Below are positions 45,512 through 60,513 of a stretch of DNA of 64,000 nt, piece by piece (positions within the stretch are counted from its first letter, which is position 1; every line of letters starts with the position of its first letter). This DNA comes from Candidatus Absconditabacterales bacterium. Lineage in GTDB: Bacteria > Patescibacteriota > Gracilibacteria > Absconditabacterales > Absconditicoccaceae. Location: assembly GCA_025057375.1 (NCBI GenBank), contig JANWWO010000001.1, positions 1-64,000 of the forward strand, read 5' to 3'. The position numbers and the translations under genes are program-made. The notes beneath the pieces were generated by a model that saw only the letters and a program-made list of their open reading frames with translations, did not search any database and was not told where the DNA came from.

Positions 45512-48500
45512 ATGCGTTCGACGATCACATTATGGATCAATGCTCAATTCTCTCGTATCACCAGACCTCAAATCTGGGCACTAATCGTTGCGTACTTCCT
45601 TTCCCTCATGCTACAATTTTTTTATCCTATTTATTCCCAACGTGGAAAACAAGAAGGACAGATACCACAAACATCAATTATTGCCGTCATTATCGAACAA
45701 GAACTCTATAATCGTCTTCGTAGACAAGTTGATCGATATACATCCTCCTATATCCAAAGTCGTCTGCCCCATACACGTGCTCTCATCCTTCCTATGGCAT
45801 CATCAGTAATGTCTCGAGAAATCCTTGGTATCATCGAAAATCTCTGGACAGAAAATACCCAAAACACATCATCTCGTCTTGATGGAATCGTCCTGATTGG
45901 TGATATCCCCCTCCCCGTTGTAAATGATAACTGATACATCTTTCCAACTGTCTATCCATACACTGATCTTCTCAAACCAGCATATATCTGGGATAAAAAT
46001 ACACAATTCTTTGAAAAAAATGAACTAACTGACCACACTCCCGAACTATGGCATGGTCGTATCTGATTTGCCAATGACGAAGAGTATGTACGTTATTTTC
46101 GCAAATTGAGACATCATCAAGAAACACCATACCAATGGACTGATCATAGATTCTGGTATGATAATTTTATCCAACTCAAAGAAACGTTTTCTACTCCCTC
46201 ATTTCTGGGGTATATCAATTCCCTCTTCCTCGCAGAAGATATCGCCTATCATAGATTCTCTAATCTCATGATCACTATGCTCATGGGAAGCGTCGAATCA
46301 CAAGTCGATCAAATGTTTTGAAAAGCCCAGGAAAATGCACAAAGAAACAGTGACCGTGTCAGTGCAGAATGATGAGTATTTTGAGAAATTGATGGAGGAG
46401 AACAAGAACAACTATGAGCATTTTGGAAGTTTTTGCAAAGAATTTTGGGAGAAAGAAAAAAAGCACAAACAGAGGCTGCACAAATTGTTGCACAAACACA
46501 AGGAAATAACCCACAATCTGCCTCTTCAGCTGATCAACAAACCAAATCACCCACACTCTTTCTTCCCAAAGCCGTCCAAGAGCTTACCAAAGCATATAAT
46601 GCTGTTGTTTGAGAATGATACCAAACAGCACCACTTGCTGATGTCAGAGCAATGGGGTATCGAACAGGATTTGATTCCCATCGACAAAAAATAATTCATC
46701 AAGATAGTCTCGTTACCAAATCAGCACTCCAAAAGAATCCTCCCCTCCTCACCATGTACAATACAATCCTCGAAAACAGTGTTCTCAGCTATGTCAATGA
46801 CCAAAAGTTTGCTATGAAAATACCAGTCAATCAAAGTTATAGAACAATTAGACACCAAAATATGAATGAAAGAATCTGAATCTGTCCTCTCTGTATCCCA
46901 AGAAACCGATGTGAAAAAACAGAAGACGATCTCTATGAAACGCATTTCTTTGGAACCAAAACTGATGCTCTAACAGGCATAGAATCAATGAGTATCTATC
47001 GTGGACAATTTGTGAACATAACAGGACGAAATACTGCCCAAACCTTTGCTTATGCAACACACCAAAAAAATCTTGCCTGACCAAGTTTGACGACCGATCC
47101 AGCACAGTGAAGTGTTTGAAGAAGTTTGAGTATTTTTTCTACCCAAACACAATCACAAAGGTGATTCAATTATGACCTCGCAGCTCGTGATGCAAAGCAG
47201 TGGGATGAAGAAAGACAATTTACCGCAACAAGAATTTTTTGTGACGACTATTTTTCTATCCTCGGGATTAAAATTTTTTGTAAAAAAAGAGGACGAGAAT
47301 TTATCGAAGAAACCCAAAAAAAAAGAAGAAGAAATAGACAAGCTGATAATCAAGATGGTGACAACAAAGAGTCTCCTGATGAGTTTGCCCAGAGAATTCG
47401 ATGATGATTCTCGCTCATCAATCTCAAATCATGAACAATGCAGATGCAAAATCTCATTCCACAAAATGCACTCTCCCCCCTCCGAGATAGCAAAGGAACA
47501 AGAGCCATTGAGACTGCAAAAACAGGTGCAGACTCGTTTCTCTCCCAACAATATTTTTTGTGAGCAATCCAGAAAACAGATCGTTTCTGAGACTTGACCT
47601 ATAACAAAACATTGATTTTTGATGATATCAAAAAACTAGGAAGAGATACAAAAGGTGAAAATATTGCAAGAGACTATGAAGAACAATATCTCAAACCAAA
47701 TATCAGCATCCTCGCTCCCTACCTCGAAGATTATCTTGCTCCATGACAACCTTATTATACACGCCAGGGCAACAAGATCTTCTTCCCCTTCTCAATAAAA
47801 AACTTTCTCCCACGAGGGTCAGTCGATTTCTTTTCTATTTTTGATGGACAAGTCTATCACAATGACGGTGGAGACAAAAGGCATGTCCCTTTTAGACCTA
47901 CAGAGAGAAGAAATATCTTTGTCAATGACCAAATTGTGCAAAGAAAATGATGAGCACCTGCTGTAGGCAAATGTCTTCTAGAAGGAATCAAACGACAGCA
48001 TGAAACTACCTATCGCTATAAGCTCCTAGACTCTCGTCAATACAATCTTGCTCCTACACCGTCACTTCTCGACCAATTCAGCGTCACAACAGATGATAGA
48101 CCAATAGATAGTATAAGAAATCTCACGTTTCAAGGCATTTGATGAGATATGATTCGTCTCACGATGCCAAACGTCTATGCAATCCCTGTATACAAAAAAG
48201 AAGGCAACTGACTCGTTTTGATGACACGCGAAGAAATCGAACAAAGCATCAGATCAACCCTCATCAACCAAGTCAAAGCATATAATGAACTCCTTGCCTG
48301 ACAACAGGCAAAAGCACCTACATTTTTTTCACAACACAGTCAAGCGTTTACTGAACTTGGAAGAATTGATCCACTTGCAAAACCAAGCCTTGATAATCGT
48401 CCCTATCAACTCTTTCCCGAAACATATCTTATCGACCAACTCAATAGCATCATATGATCATGAGATGTATCCAATACTGATCCTATCAAGACACTTGCTG

Positions 48501-51500
48501 CTATTCTCTATCATCATAACGCACTACGACCTACCAAAATGCAAACAGCAACTATCGAACAAGAACTCGACGCACTCTGGTCACAAAACTTTCTCCCTCA
48601 CAAAATCAAAACAAATCTTGCATACTATCTAACGCAAGATATGACCAACCCAGACAATCCCGACGCAATCCCTGCTCGTGGACTTCCCTGATATCATTCA
48701 GGTGGCTATGAAGCAGCATTTTTAGTAAGTGATGGACTGCTTCGTTTTCCCCAAGTTAAAGAACCACCTCTAATCACGAGAATCCAAAGACAACTTCGTC
48801 TCCCACAACCTTCTATCCCTACCATGACAGCAACCGATCGAGAAGACGAACAACCAAGCTGTGGTAGCCTTGATGAAGCATATGATCTTTTTATCCTAAG
48901 AAAAAGAAGACCATGAGAAATGGATTGGTTCCAAGCCTTCCGTTGTTGGTTAGAAGAAATAAAAAAAAATCCACTCAAGCTCGAATTTAGTTATCAAGAT
49001 GCAGAGGGACCGGTTATTCCTATTTTTGGGAACAATCTACAATCATGGTTTGATAAGTTTAGTCAAATGTATGTCTTTGACGAAACAAACAAAGCAAGCG
49101 AACAATGGAAAAGATACAGTGACCAACGAAGAATTATGATTTTGAGCAATAGACGTGATAGATATATGACTAATCGTCGTCGTCTCGAAGAAGCTAGACA
49201 AAAACAACAAGCATGATCACCACGTCATACCACACAAACAGAGCAAATCAATGACTTGACCACCAAGATCAATCGTATCGAAGAAGAACTTGCACTCCTT
49301 GGTGTAGGGAAAAAAAATCCTGCAACTGACTCACGTCTCACACGTCTTGAACAAAGCGTTTCTGTCTCCATTCAAGGACCAGGCTGACAATGGCTTGTAG
49401 GCAAACCTTTCGGATTCGCAGATCAAGCATATATTCAAATTCAGTCACAATGATCACAAACAGGTGAATTTGAAATACGTATTGCTTCATCAGGAGATAA
49501 CTGTCTGGTAATTGATGGAAATAATTCTTGCACCCGTCCTGTATCTATCGGTCGTTTCCCGCTCCAAGCAGCCAATGTTATTCTTGACAACCAATTACGT
49601 CTTGCAACAAATAAAGCATGATTGATGGGAATTTTTGTGGATATTTGTCTTCCTGGAACAACGCAATGTATCACAACAACCAAACCCATGACGATTGTCC
49701 CTACCGAAGTTGCACGTATCGAATTTCGTTTCCCTCTCCCTTATATAATTGCTGGTGTCACAACGCCTTTTGTGCTAAAGGCATTTGATCCCTATGATAA
49801 TCCCGTCAACCAAACACTGACACAGTGGACTATTCGTGTCAATGAAGGAGACATTGATGGGGTCGCTTTGAGAGAATTTAGGTCATTTGATGAAATTTTT
49901 TCGTATGCATTCGACCCAACCAAAGAACAGGAGGATAAACTTCTCAGTTTCATCGTCCAAGACCAAAATAATCCAAACAAAGCATTCCGTTTTCAAATCC
50001 CACTCTACTACCCTATCATCACAACAACATTCTCAGAAACAACCTACAAGCTTCCCGAATCAATGAATAGTGTCATAAGTGGATGAATGATTGTCCAAAC
50101 CTGATGACGACCCTCCGTTTCTCTTTCTGCTCGTTCCTCTCGCGGGCTTCCCATCCAAGTACCACTGTCACTCACCGCCTGACCTATCCTCAAAGTAGGT
50201 ACTATCATACCCAAATGATCCTGATCACAACTCAAACCTCAATCATCATTAATTCTCTCTGGAGATCAAACACTATATCTCTGGAGTGAATGAATGAAAA
50301 AACTTGATGAAAACCTCGTTATATCCTGGCCCAATAACCAATCACGTACTCAACGTATCATCTTTGAACCAGCATCAGCATATCGTCTTAGCTTTGATCG
50401 TGACACACAAGCAACAGATTTAGGACAATCCTATCATTTCAGTGGGACAGTTCGTGATAGATGGGATAATATCGTCACGACTCCTGTCACACTCACCCTA
50501 GGAACATTAGGCACAGCAAAACTCACACAATCTGACATATCAGACAATTCTGTATCCACCCTCCACCATGCAGCTGTCCCTGATCAATGACACACACAAC
50601 AAATCCAGTCAGTCAATGGATCTTTTTCTACGAAAGTAACAATGACCAACTTATGACCTGCCTATCTATATGCTCTCATACCCAACAAATCGCTCGATGA
50701 CCAAGTTCCTGCTCTTGTATCCCTTCTGTGATCTGCTGATGTTATCCCAAGAATGGGGCTCAATGTCATGTATCTTACCTTGGCAGGAAGCGATCGAGCA
50801 AATTGGCATAATCCTAACTCCACAACCTACAAAGCAACACAGACAATGCTTGCAACATCGTCCAAATTACTGACTATTACAAGCCAATTGACAGATCCAC
50901 GCAACATTCATCAAGCACAAATCCAAATCTTCGATGATGGAAGATATGTTGGTCCAGATCCAATACTAACAGCATGATCAAGCTGACTAATCATGACTAT
51001 TGGGACAAATCAATGGAGGCTCCCACCACTCGCTATAAATAATGAGAAAAATTCGGTCTGACGACAATTCGAACTCAATCCTAGTGATGATCGTCTCCGT
51101 TTGGAAATCACAAATAATGCGCTCCGTATCAATGGTACAGTAGCTTTTGATCCTAGTCAAAATATCATTGATCCACAACTCTCATTTTCGTTTGGAACAA
51201 AAAATCGCTTAGAATGGTTTGTTTCATTTAATAACACAAGAATTTGATCTGTCCGTTTAGTACCATGAACAATGGAACGATGACCACAATGGCAAAGAAC
51301 ACGAGGAGCATGATCAACCAATGTTATATGATGATGGATTCTTCCTGATACATCAACCACTTATCAACACGATTTTCACAACGGACTAGAAGCCATTGCA
51401 GAAAATCCAACACAAGGGAACGCATTCCGTATTGGAGGACAACATCTTTCATCATGGGCTGCAGGAAGCAATGTCTGAGAAGCAACCAAATTTGGGATGA

Positions 51501-54500
51501 CCCCCTTTATGATCAACGACGGAGATCCTACAACAACAAAACATACTAACACAACAAGGCTATTAACCCAACTTGATCAAGATAAACTTCCTCCGTCTAC
51601 ATCACAAGCCAAATCTAATGCAATACAAACAAATACGCAAACATGAAAAAGACAAACACCAACTCCTACCAAACCTATCCCTTTTGATCAAACAGCAGGA
51701 ACAATCTCCTGGAAAAACAGCGAATCTCCTATCATCACGACTCTCATCTGAGATATCAACAACGATGATATTCCTGACCAACTCATTGTGTATCGTAATG
51801 GAAGGGTCCAATGGCTCAAGCAATACAATAATTGACGGACAGATCTTGGTGACCTTATGTTTCTTGCTGACCAAGTCCAAAAAGCATGGCTTGGGGATAT
51901 CAATAGTGACTGATATGCTGATATTATCATCCATACCCAGAGCAATGATCTCAGAGCATACACGAATAAGCGTGGTATTTTTGATGTTGATGGATTTCCG
52001 ATCTGTCTTGATTTGCCTGGACATGAGATTTCTCGTAGACCACAAAATGTCGCCAATGCAAGACAGCTGGAAGTTCGTGATATGGACCTTGATGGCAACC
52101 TAGACATCATTGCACTTGATAGTGAAGGAAGTATAACTATTTGGTATGGAGGAGAAAGAGATGGACACCCAACATATCTTTCTTCCCAATCAACACAATG
52201 TGCTCCCTGACGACAAGAATACTTGATCAAAGAAAAACTCCCGATAACCCAATTTGCTACCGTCATTAACCCAACGCAAAAAGTAGTCGATGAAAGTTTG
52301 ATTCGTTGGACAGGGCTTAGTGAAGAAGAATGATTTGAGGAAGAAGTTAACATCGATCCATGAGCCTTTGAGAATACGTTCACTGATAATACACAGGATA
52401 TGGAAGTCTTTAATTATATCCCTAGACGTGAGGAATCCCTAGTATGGATAATGTATAACCACCCGAAACGATGAAGAATGTTCAGAAAACCGAATGCTTT
52501 AGAATTAACACAGTCTTCTCGTTTACTTCAAGCCTGATTATTAGCAGAATTGCCTTGACTAATGTATTTTTACAGAAGAGCAATAAAATTATTTAGAAAA
52601 TACCATGATCACAAAATTACTCCAGTGGAAAATACTGTTCCAAATCTCAGCAAATTTCCAACCAATGATCTCATCAACCAATCGATGACAACAACAAAAA
52701 GATTTGTACCTGACCCAAGCACGGACATCTATCCCATCGGCGAAACACTTGCTTTTGGAGATATCAGATATAGAGAAATATGATTTGGGTCAAATCAAGA
52801 TCCTGTCCTCGTACACAAAACATATACCGACCTCAATGGATGAGCAATCGCACGAGGCGATAATATTCGCATTACCGTCACAATCGAAGGGAAAACAACC
52901 AAACGTCTCACCTATATCAATCAAGATAAATGACCACGAGCTCCTGATCAATGATCAGGTGTCCAATGACGACATACAGGGAATCTGAATACTGATAGTC
53001 GTCTGATCAAACTTAGCAATCGCGATGATGACTATTCGTTTGTGATAGACAATATCAATATTGGTGATCAACCAGTAACCTTTTCATATACACGTACCTG
53101 GTGGGGCGATATACCCATTGCAAGTTTTACGCTACAAGATAGGAATCGTGACACCTATCCCGACATCGTCGTCTATCCCAAAGATGGTTGTCTTGGCTAT
53201 ATCAATGATTATCTCAATATTGAACAATCACTTCATGGCAAACCAAGAAGAGGCTATAAAAAAGTCCAGCGCGCTGTTGCTGATCCCAAAAATCAAGCAA
53301 TGACAGACCTCCAATCAAATCTTGATTCTTTCCTAGGCAAAACAACCGAAACAATTCAATCTATTATGCAAAGTGGCTCATTGGATATGTTGCCTTGACG
53401 AGATCATATCAAAGAACAGTTCTCACTCCAAACACTCTTTGATAATAATTTTTCGATCATTCAAGGATTTGATACCACTAGCATCGTCGATTCAGTTCTG
53501 TCCCGTGTATGAGTAGACACACAAGACGTAGAAAGAGCCATCCAAAGCGTTCTTGATGGCATGTGTCAATGATTCCGCCTTGGGTCAAAACAGGCAGCCT
53601 GTAAATGACCACCTATCCCATTCAATATGGCATTTCTCAGTCCCGGAAGATACCAAATCTTTGGATGTGCGCTCCCCACTATTATTCCCTGAGTGATAGG
53701 TAACGATAACGGGTTTCCTATTCTTGCGTTTCCTGCAACATTACCAACACCTGTCTGACCTATGCTAGCACCGTTTCCATGGGGAGGAATCCTCAAAATG
53801 CCAGGAATTGATCAGTATGGCTATTTTGGATTTCCTGCACCATCAGGTACGTATCCGTCGATGATTAGAATCTATCTCTCACCAACACTCACAATGGGAC
53901 TAGGGATTGCATTCTGCTTCTGACCACAAAGACCAATGAGCATGATCCCAAGTCCTCTCAGAGATATTGCAGGCAATTGTATCGTTTTTGCCATTCCCTT
54001 TTCCAATACCTGCGATCAATGAGGAGGAGATAACTGACTGCTTGATGAGATTGCACTTGATACCAATACGATTGATGCTTCAAAAGTCCAATGTACCAAT
54101 CAACCACGCCGTCCCAATCGTGTTCCTTTCCCATGAGCAAGGAGTGATGTTTCTTCTAGTCCGACAGTATTGATCGAGGATAAAGAAAAAACACTAGTCA
54201 GGATATTCGGTACTGACTATAGCTTCAAAGATCTGACCAAATGGAATGTTGCCAATGATACTATCTGATTTGATCAAGCTCCAATGGGTGATGGTGGTAT
54301 ATATGGTCCATTTGGTATTGGATTGGTCGAATTTGAGAGAAAACCACTTGCCAGAGCGCAAATCACCGACCCTCTTGCTACGACTCAAGATGTACTTCTT
54401 CGCCCTTGAATTGATATCAAAACAAGAATCGAAGGCTGAATGATGAAAGCAAAAGGCCTTTTTGCCTGTGTTCTCAATAACTGGCTTGATAGGCAAAGTC

Positions 54501-57500
54501 GCTATATCATCAATAATTTGACCAATATGACAATTGGTGTCTATCTTCCAGATATTACGACACTCTTCCAATGATTTGATCAGCTAACTCTCGACAAACT
54601 CAGAACATACCAAAAAGTCGCCAACAATACTCACACCTTTGATCTCAGACGTGAAATAAGTCAAGAATGATGATTTGTGGGCACAATTGACAGCAATGCT
54701 CGTCGTTTTCTCCCTCAAAAAGCTCATTTTGATCATCTTGCCTCATCAATCTCCAATCCTTTTGAGGCAATCCAAAGTCTTTTTTCTGCAGTCCCTCTCA
54801 TTGATGTAGCGACCAAAGATATTGTACTTCAGGTACCCATGCTCACCGCAGATGAAGTCACTAGATACTCATCCTACCTAGAATCCTGGTATAAAAGAAA
54901 TCTTGATATTCTCAACCAATGGAATAGTAAACTTGGTGAAGTATTTGGATTTTGTGGTTATGCATTCCCAGCACTCGAAAGAACACAATTCCCAACTGGC
55001 ATAAAGCCATCGGCATCAGACAATAAAGAAAGTTACAAAAAACTCAAAAAGAGAGCTGCTATCTCTGCTCATGTCTCTGCTCATGCAACCGAAGGACAAA
55101 TTATTTTACTTAATGCAAAAACTCGCATCCAGCTCACCGAACAAGGTGGTAGAGCAAATGCTGGACGCGTCGATAATCTCATTACTCAAGCCAAAAAACA
55201 AGCAACCAAAATCATCAACCAATACCAAAAAGATGAAGAACTCCTGACCGCTATGACAGGACAACTTTCGCAATTGATGAAAATTCTTTGACAACTTGAG
55301 CTTCTTGCCCAACGTTTTGCATGAAATGAAGAAGGAATAACCACACAACTCAGACAAATTTCTGATCAAATGGCAGATCTTGATCAAACTATCCAAACCA
55401 AAACAGCAGAAAAAAGAATACTTCAAAATCAACAGCGTATTACATCCACTCCCTCACAAACTCAACAAACCAGACGAACAGAAAAAATCACACAACTAAC
55501 CAATGAAATTAATAATGCTCAAGCAAAATATGACCAACTCGCACAACAAAGACAAATATTGAGACAAGACCTTGAACTGGATACAATGCTTGCACAACTA
55601 GACGAGAGTATAGCCCTCTTTGAAGGACTAAGAGAAACAGGCACGATGCCACCACAGTGTTTGGATCTTGTGTTTGGATGAGGATTTGGAAAAGAACTTG
55701 GTGCAATACTCAAAGCAGCTCTCGAAGCAGCAGTCATAGGATGATTTGCAGCAGTTTTCAGTCTTCCTCCAATAGAAGGCCTAGATAGTATCCTCGAAAT
55801 GCTTTCCAATGCAGAACTTGCCGTGACAAGAGTCAGAGAAAATATTTTGGTTCTCCAACAATACAAAAAATTCCCGCTTGAACTCGCAAAATGGCTCAAT
55901 ATCACCGATCGTTATCTCAGCGAAGTTGCCGGGATTATCCAAACATTTTTGGGCACCATTGCTCAATGGATGATGAAAAACAGTAGGAGATTTTCGCTCT
56001 GGGTGGATGCCATCGTCATTCTTATCCTCACACTTAAAACACGACAAGTCATTATTAATGTCAGTGTCAATCGACAAAAACAATGCAGCACCTGTTCAAA
56101 TGACAACTATACCTTTTATGGATGTGGATTTTGATTTATCTGTAATTTTATCAATCTCCCCATTTTACCGATCCCACCTCTCAGAATACCAAGCATTTAT
56201 ATCGACCTGTCTCATATTGATGCAAACATTATGGTGATGCTTCCCACCTTCCGTCTCGCTCCAGTAATGCTCTCCCTGCCACAACTTCCAGATCTTCCTC
56301 GTCTTCCACCAGTACTGGCTGGTATCGACATCAATGGAGTCAAAGATCTTGTACTTCTCGCACTTGAACAATTTCTCCAAACAATTGGATTCACTCTTTG
56401 AGCACAATTTGCACAAGATCTCCAACAACTCATCAATGATGCTCTGAGACTTGGGTGAGTTATCAATGAAAATGGAGAACTTGCACTCGACTTTGGTAGT
56501 TTAGGGGGCGTACTTGCTCAATGACTAGAATTTCTCAGAGATATTGACTTGACAAACATTCCTGTCATTCCTGCACCTCCCGTGCTTCCTCCACTCCCCT
56601 CCTTTATCCCATCTGTCACACTCAAACTTCCTGACCTTCCTCCTGCACCCAAAATCCCAAGACTTATTCCCCAGATTGATCTGATTCTTGATATTCTTGA
56701 TTTGGTTGGGAAAATCTATTGCATCATCAAAGGATGAGGAATTTGATTAGTTGCAGAAAAATGAGTCAAATCAAAAATTGAACAAATGACACAAAGAACA
56801 CGGCCAGTCCCTTTCTTTGATTATATGGATCTAACCCGTATCTCATTTTTTCAAGGTGACGTACTCAGAGGATTTGATTACCGTATTGATGCCTATACGC
56901 AATTCAAATTCAACTTTTCGTATATTTATGATATTGTATCATTCTTTGCTGATTATGTCAATGAATTTACCAATGAGCAAATTATGAAACCAGTTAATCA
57001 AACAATTGATTCGTTTTCACAAACGCTCAATAAGCAAGCTCAACAAATCACGGAACCACTCAATCGCAACCTGCAAATAAACATCGTTCCCGAACATATC
57101 ATGAACCAACTCAACCAACAGCAACAACAAAATCAAAATCAAACGGAAACAACACCACAGCCCTCAAGCAATAAATCACCACAGCAGTCTATACCCACGC
57201 CACAGCCAAATGCTCCCCAGTGATTCCTTCACAACCAGTGACTTTCTCCAGCACATCGTGAGACACTTGCATCAACACTGTATGGTGACAGACGAATCGC
57301 AGATAATATGGATATCCCTGATGCACAGAACTTCCTTCGTCGTGGACTTACCACACTTCTCAATCACCACCAAGTCAGAGGCAAGGTCCGTGATACCGTC
57401 AGCACCCTTCTTTCTCTTGCAACCAAAAACTGGTGAGCACAAGGGAATTTCACCGGACTCGCAACAATGGAAACACTCATGAATGACGTCATCAATCAAC

Positions 57501-60154
57501 ACAAAAAAATCGTCACTGACTTGCGTGAACGTGTAGAACATGACTATGACGGACTGATTGAGGAATTGAGAATCAATAACGAACTTGTATTGGTTGCTGA
57601 TACACCACATCTCAAGTCTCAACTTTCAATCCCACTGTGGACAGTCGATGACCAATTTCATAGCCTCACCACATCAATGCGTCATCCCACTCGTGAATTT
57701 GTGGATATACATAAACGTGTTATAGACATCATGCAAGAACCAATCAAAGCAATGAACAATACACCAAGCTTTGATCCCGTTCTCGCACAGGAAATCAACG
57801 AAGAAATGGCTTTTGTATCCTCAGGTATCCAAACAATCAAAAATATTTTTGACTGACAGGCAACACAAGCTGATCGAGATTTTCTCGCACAGATAGACGA
57901 ACCACGCAAATCCAGACCATGAGACCAACCAGCATTATGTAGAATAGACAATGAAGAGTGGGATTGGTTGAGACAAGAGGCAGGATCTGATTCATTCGAT
58001 CGTTCGCAATCTCTCCGTGTGGAAAAATCAGAAATCCCAATCAATGGTTCGCTCCCAAGCAATACTGATATACCAATGTCTCATGAAACATGACACATCC
58101 AAAATACATGAAATCCCCCAGCATCACTACAACAAATCCACTCACATACCAATCCACTCAACACCACGAATCATAGACTTCTTGCCCAAAACATCAATCC
58201 ATCATCAATTGCAACCAATATTGTATCCAATCCTTTGATAACAAATTATATGGACAATGTTGATCTTGCAACATATGTCCAAGGCATCTGGTATCGTGAT
58301 CGTGACCAAGCTACCAATGTCGTCTCATCCATAGACCAAATCAATGCCATCAAAGACAACTATTCCTTTGTCCATCTTGATGAACCAATTTCTCAAGGTA
58401 TTGATTATGCACGTCAAGATCTTCTGATGCACGATGATAAAAGGATATGGCACAAAAAAGCATTAGACGTGACAACACGCAAACCATTCTCAAACACTCG
58501 TCCACAGGATTTCTTTCGTGGTGAGAGATTTGCGATTAATGAAACTGCATGATCACAAGGAAATGCAACACGCTATCGATGGCAAAAAACGCAAAAAAAT
58601 GACTGACACGTTCGTGTATGAGGAGAGAATCTCCGTATTGCATCGAGACACTATATGGTCAAGAATTTTAGGACAATTGGACAACGTTTTGATGAAATTA
58701 CTGTCTGATTTACTGCAAGTACCAAACAAAATGATAATGTTGCAGGCTATCTCATCAGAACAACCAGAAGAGCAGATATTTTTGATACCAAAAAGCAAGT
58801 TTACTCATTCTTTGATCGTCAACGACGTGATCAAACAACACCTATTCAATATGTCCTTATGCTTCCCCTTGAAACGCAACGAGAAAACGGTCGTGTAATT
58901 GTTCCTAATGAACTCAACGTTCGTATTCCAGACGCAATGACAGGAACTATTATCAAAGTCGAATATTTTGATCCAGAGTCTCCAGATCTTACAACATCAC
59001 TCACCAATATGGAAAGAACACGATACTATATGCAAATTGCGTCCCTCATCAACGAAGGAACAGATGAAAAACCCATCTATATCAAAGCATCCAACTGGTC
59101 AAATCAAATTGTCGCTGGACAGCAGATTCTTGCTGATAAAGAACCCCCTATTCCTCAAGTCGTCCTCCATAGAGTAAAAACCAATACTGATATCATGGAA
59201 TGATTCAACCTGGAAGGAACCATCAATACCCACTACCAGATCCGCATCAAACGAGACGATCAATCGGGAATTCTAGAAAACCGAGTTATCGCCACTGGAG
59301 ACCAAAGACAACGATCTGGATCACTCCAAGGTGACACTTTTATTATTGATAGTCCAAGGTTATTTTGGGATGAAGAAATAACAAGAAATTTCCAGATAGG
59401 CGCACTCGATACCCAAGGCAATGTGTGAATAGCAAGCATTAAACTTGAGCTCACTGTTCCCACGATTGATATCGACGATGTATCCGCTACCTGAATGCAA
59501 TCTCGTATTGTCTCCATAATCAGCACCGATATGGATGAAGGAAGTGTCCAATACCAAAGAAAGCGTCGCAATACACGAGAAGTGATGCAAGGAACCAACG
59601 CCCTCCCAAATACACCTTCCCTCTTCCCCCTCACCACACTCCAAACCATCAATACCGGTCAGTGGTTTTCTCTTTCCGACGCAATAGAGTTTTTTGACTC
59701 CCAAGAAAATATCATTGCCAGAATGGATAGCACATATGGAAAAATTGATCTGACTAGTTCGGGTGTCTTCCTTGATCTTGATCTCAGCAGACGTATTCCC
59801 GTCCTCGTAATGAAAAAGCAAGAAACACAACAAGCAATCTTTGATATTTATCTTCAACCCAAAACTATCATAAACGAACCACGTGCAAACAATCCTCGTG
59901 TCTCTATTACCACAATCAACGAACCCAAACTTGCATCATTCCATAATGGTCGATGTGTCAAGATCAATTCCCAACGTTGCGACTTTTTTGTCGCTCCCAG
60001 TGGTCTTATCTATGCTGCTGACAATGCCAATATGCTATTTGAGGGAAGATATAACTTTGACGAGACAAACAACGCAGTTGTCTATACCATCACCAACCGT
60101 GCATGACAAGACCAATTTACAGTGAGTTTTGTGATTGAGGGTATTTTGCAATAA
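45512..60154 (+). CDS. Giant multidomain surface protein (4,880 residues)
   Basis: One open frame of 14,643 bp to TAA 60152; scanning the frame found no earlier TAA or TAG. A membrane helix lies near residues 22-42. Residues 125-210 (RLDGIVLIGDIPLPVV, YPYTDLLKPAY, ELWHGRIGF) look like the C25/gingipain-type protease fold, but I do not see its GHG...C catalytic pair. Long charged and Gln-rich coiled stretches follow. Calcium-binding FG-GAP/VCBS-type repeats appear at residues about 2075-2200 (GDINNDDIPD, GDINSDGYADI, DMDLDGNLDI) and once more near 2545 (DRNRDTYPDI). A hydrophobic, helix-rich zone with a membrane-like segment (WVDAIVILILTL) is near 3500, a Pro-rich segment near 3685-3720, and Gln/Asn-rich tracts near 3865-3905. 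The C-terminus is beta-rich. Expected role: surface attachment or interaction with a host. Function inferred from architecture only. Confidence 0.9.
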
Positions 60155-60432
60155 AATCGTATCAATGAATGCAGTCATTTGTTTTGTGATATAAGACGGA
60201 TAGTTCCAACGGTGCCAATATACCCACAAATAAAAAAAAGACCAAAAATGCAACACATGATGCGATCTGCATCTGCCTTATCACCTAAGAGATTTCTCTC
60301 AAAGGATGAGCATTCAAACGTCAGAGACAGGTTGTTTTTTTGCTGATCGTAGATCATTTCTACGATCTTGGGTGGCGAAGAATACTCCGCACATCCCATA
60401 AGGAAAAGGAATAAAATCAAAATTCTCATCAT
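60082..60432 (-). CDS. Small lipoprotein
   Basis: 116 residues if UGA at 60175 is read through to the TAG at 60082. The N-terminus MMRILILFLFLMGCAEYSSPP is a lipoprotein signal peptide with the lipobox LMGC. A second hydrophobic segment (CCIFGLFFICGYIGTVGTI) lies near residues 60-78. It overlaps the end of the giant gene by 73 bp, which weakens confidence in the last part. A 9-bp inverted repeat (60345-60367) lies inside the coding region. Confidence 0.55.
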
Positions 60433-60513
60433 AGCTATTGGGGTTACAAGACCATAAACCTTCTATAGCATTCCTACCATAATATCAAGCACAATTAAGA
60501 AAATCTTTTAGTT

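Noticed and set aside
51602-52383. Long minus-strand open frames (147 and 231 codons) inside the giant gene
   Set aside because: They are antisense to the FG-GAP repeats, are Ser/Arg rich and have no domain, so they are shadows.
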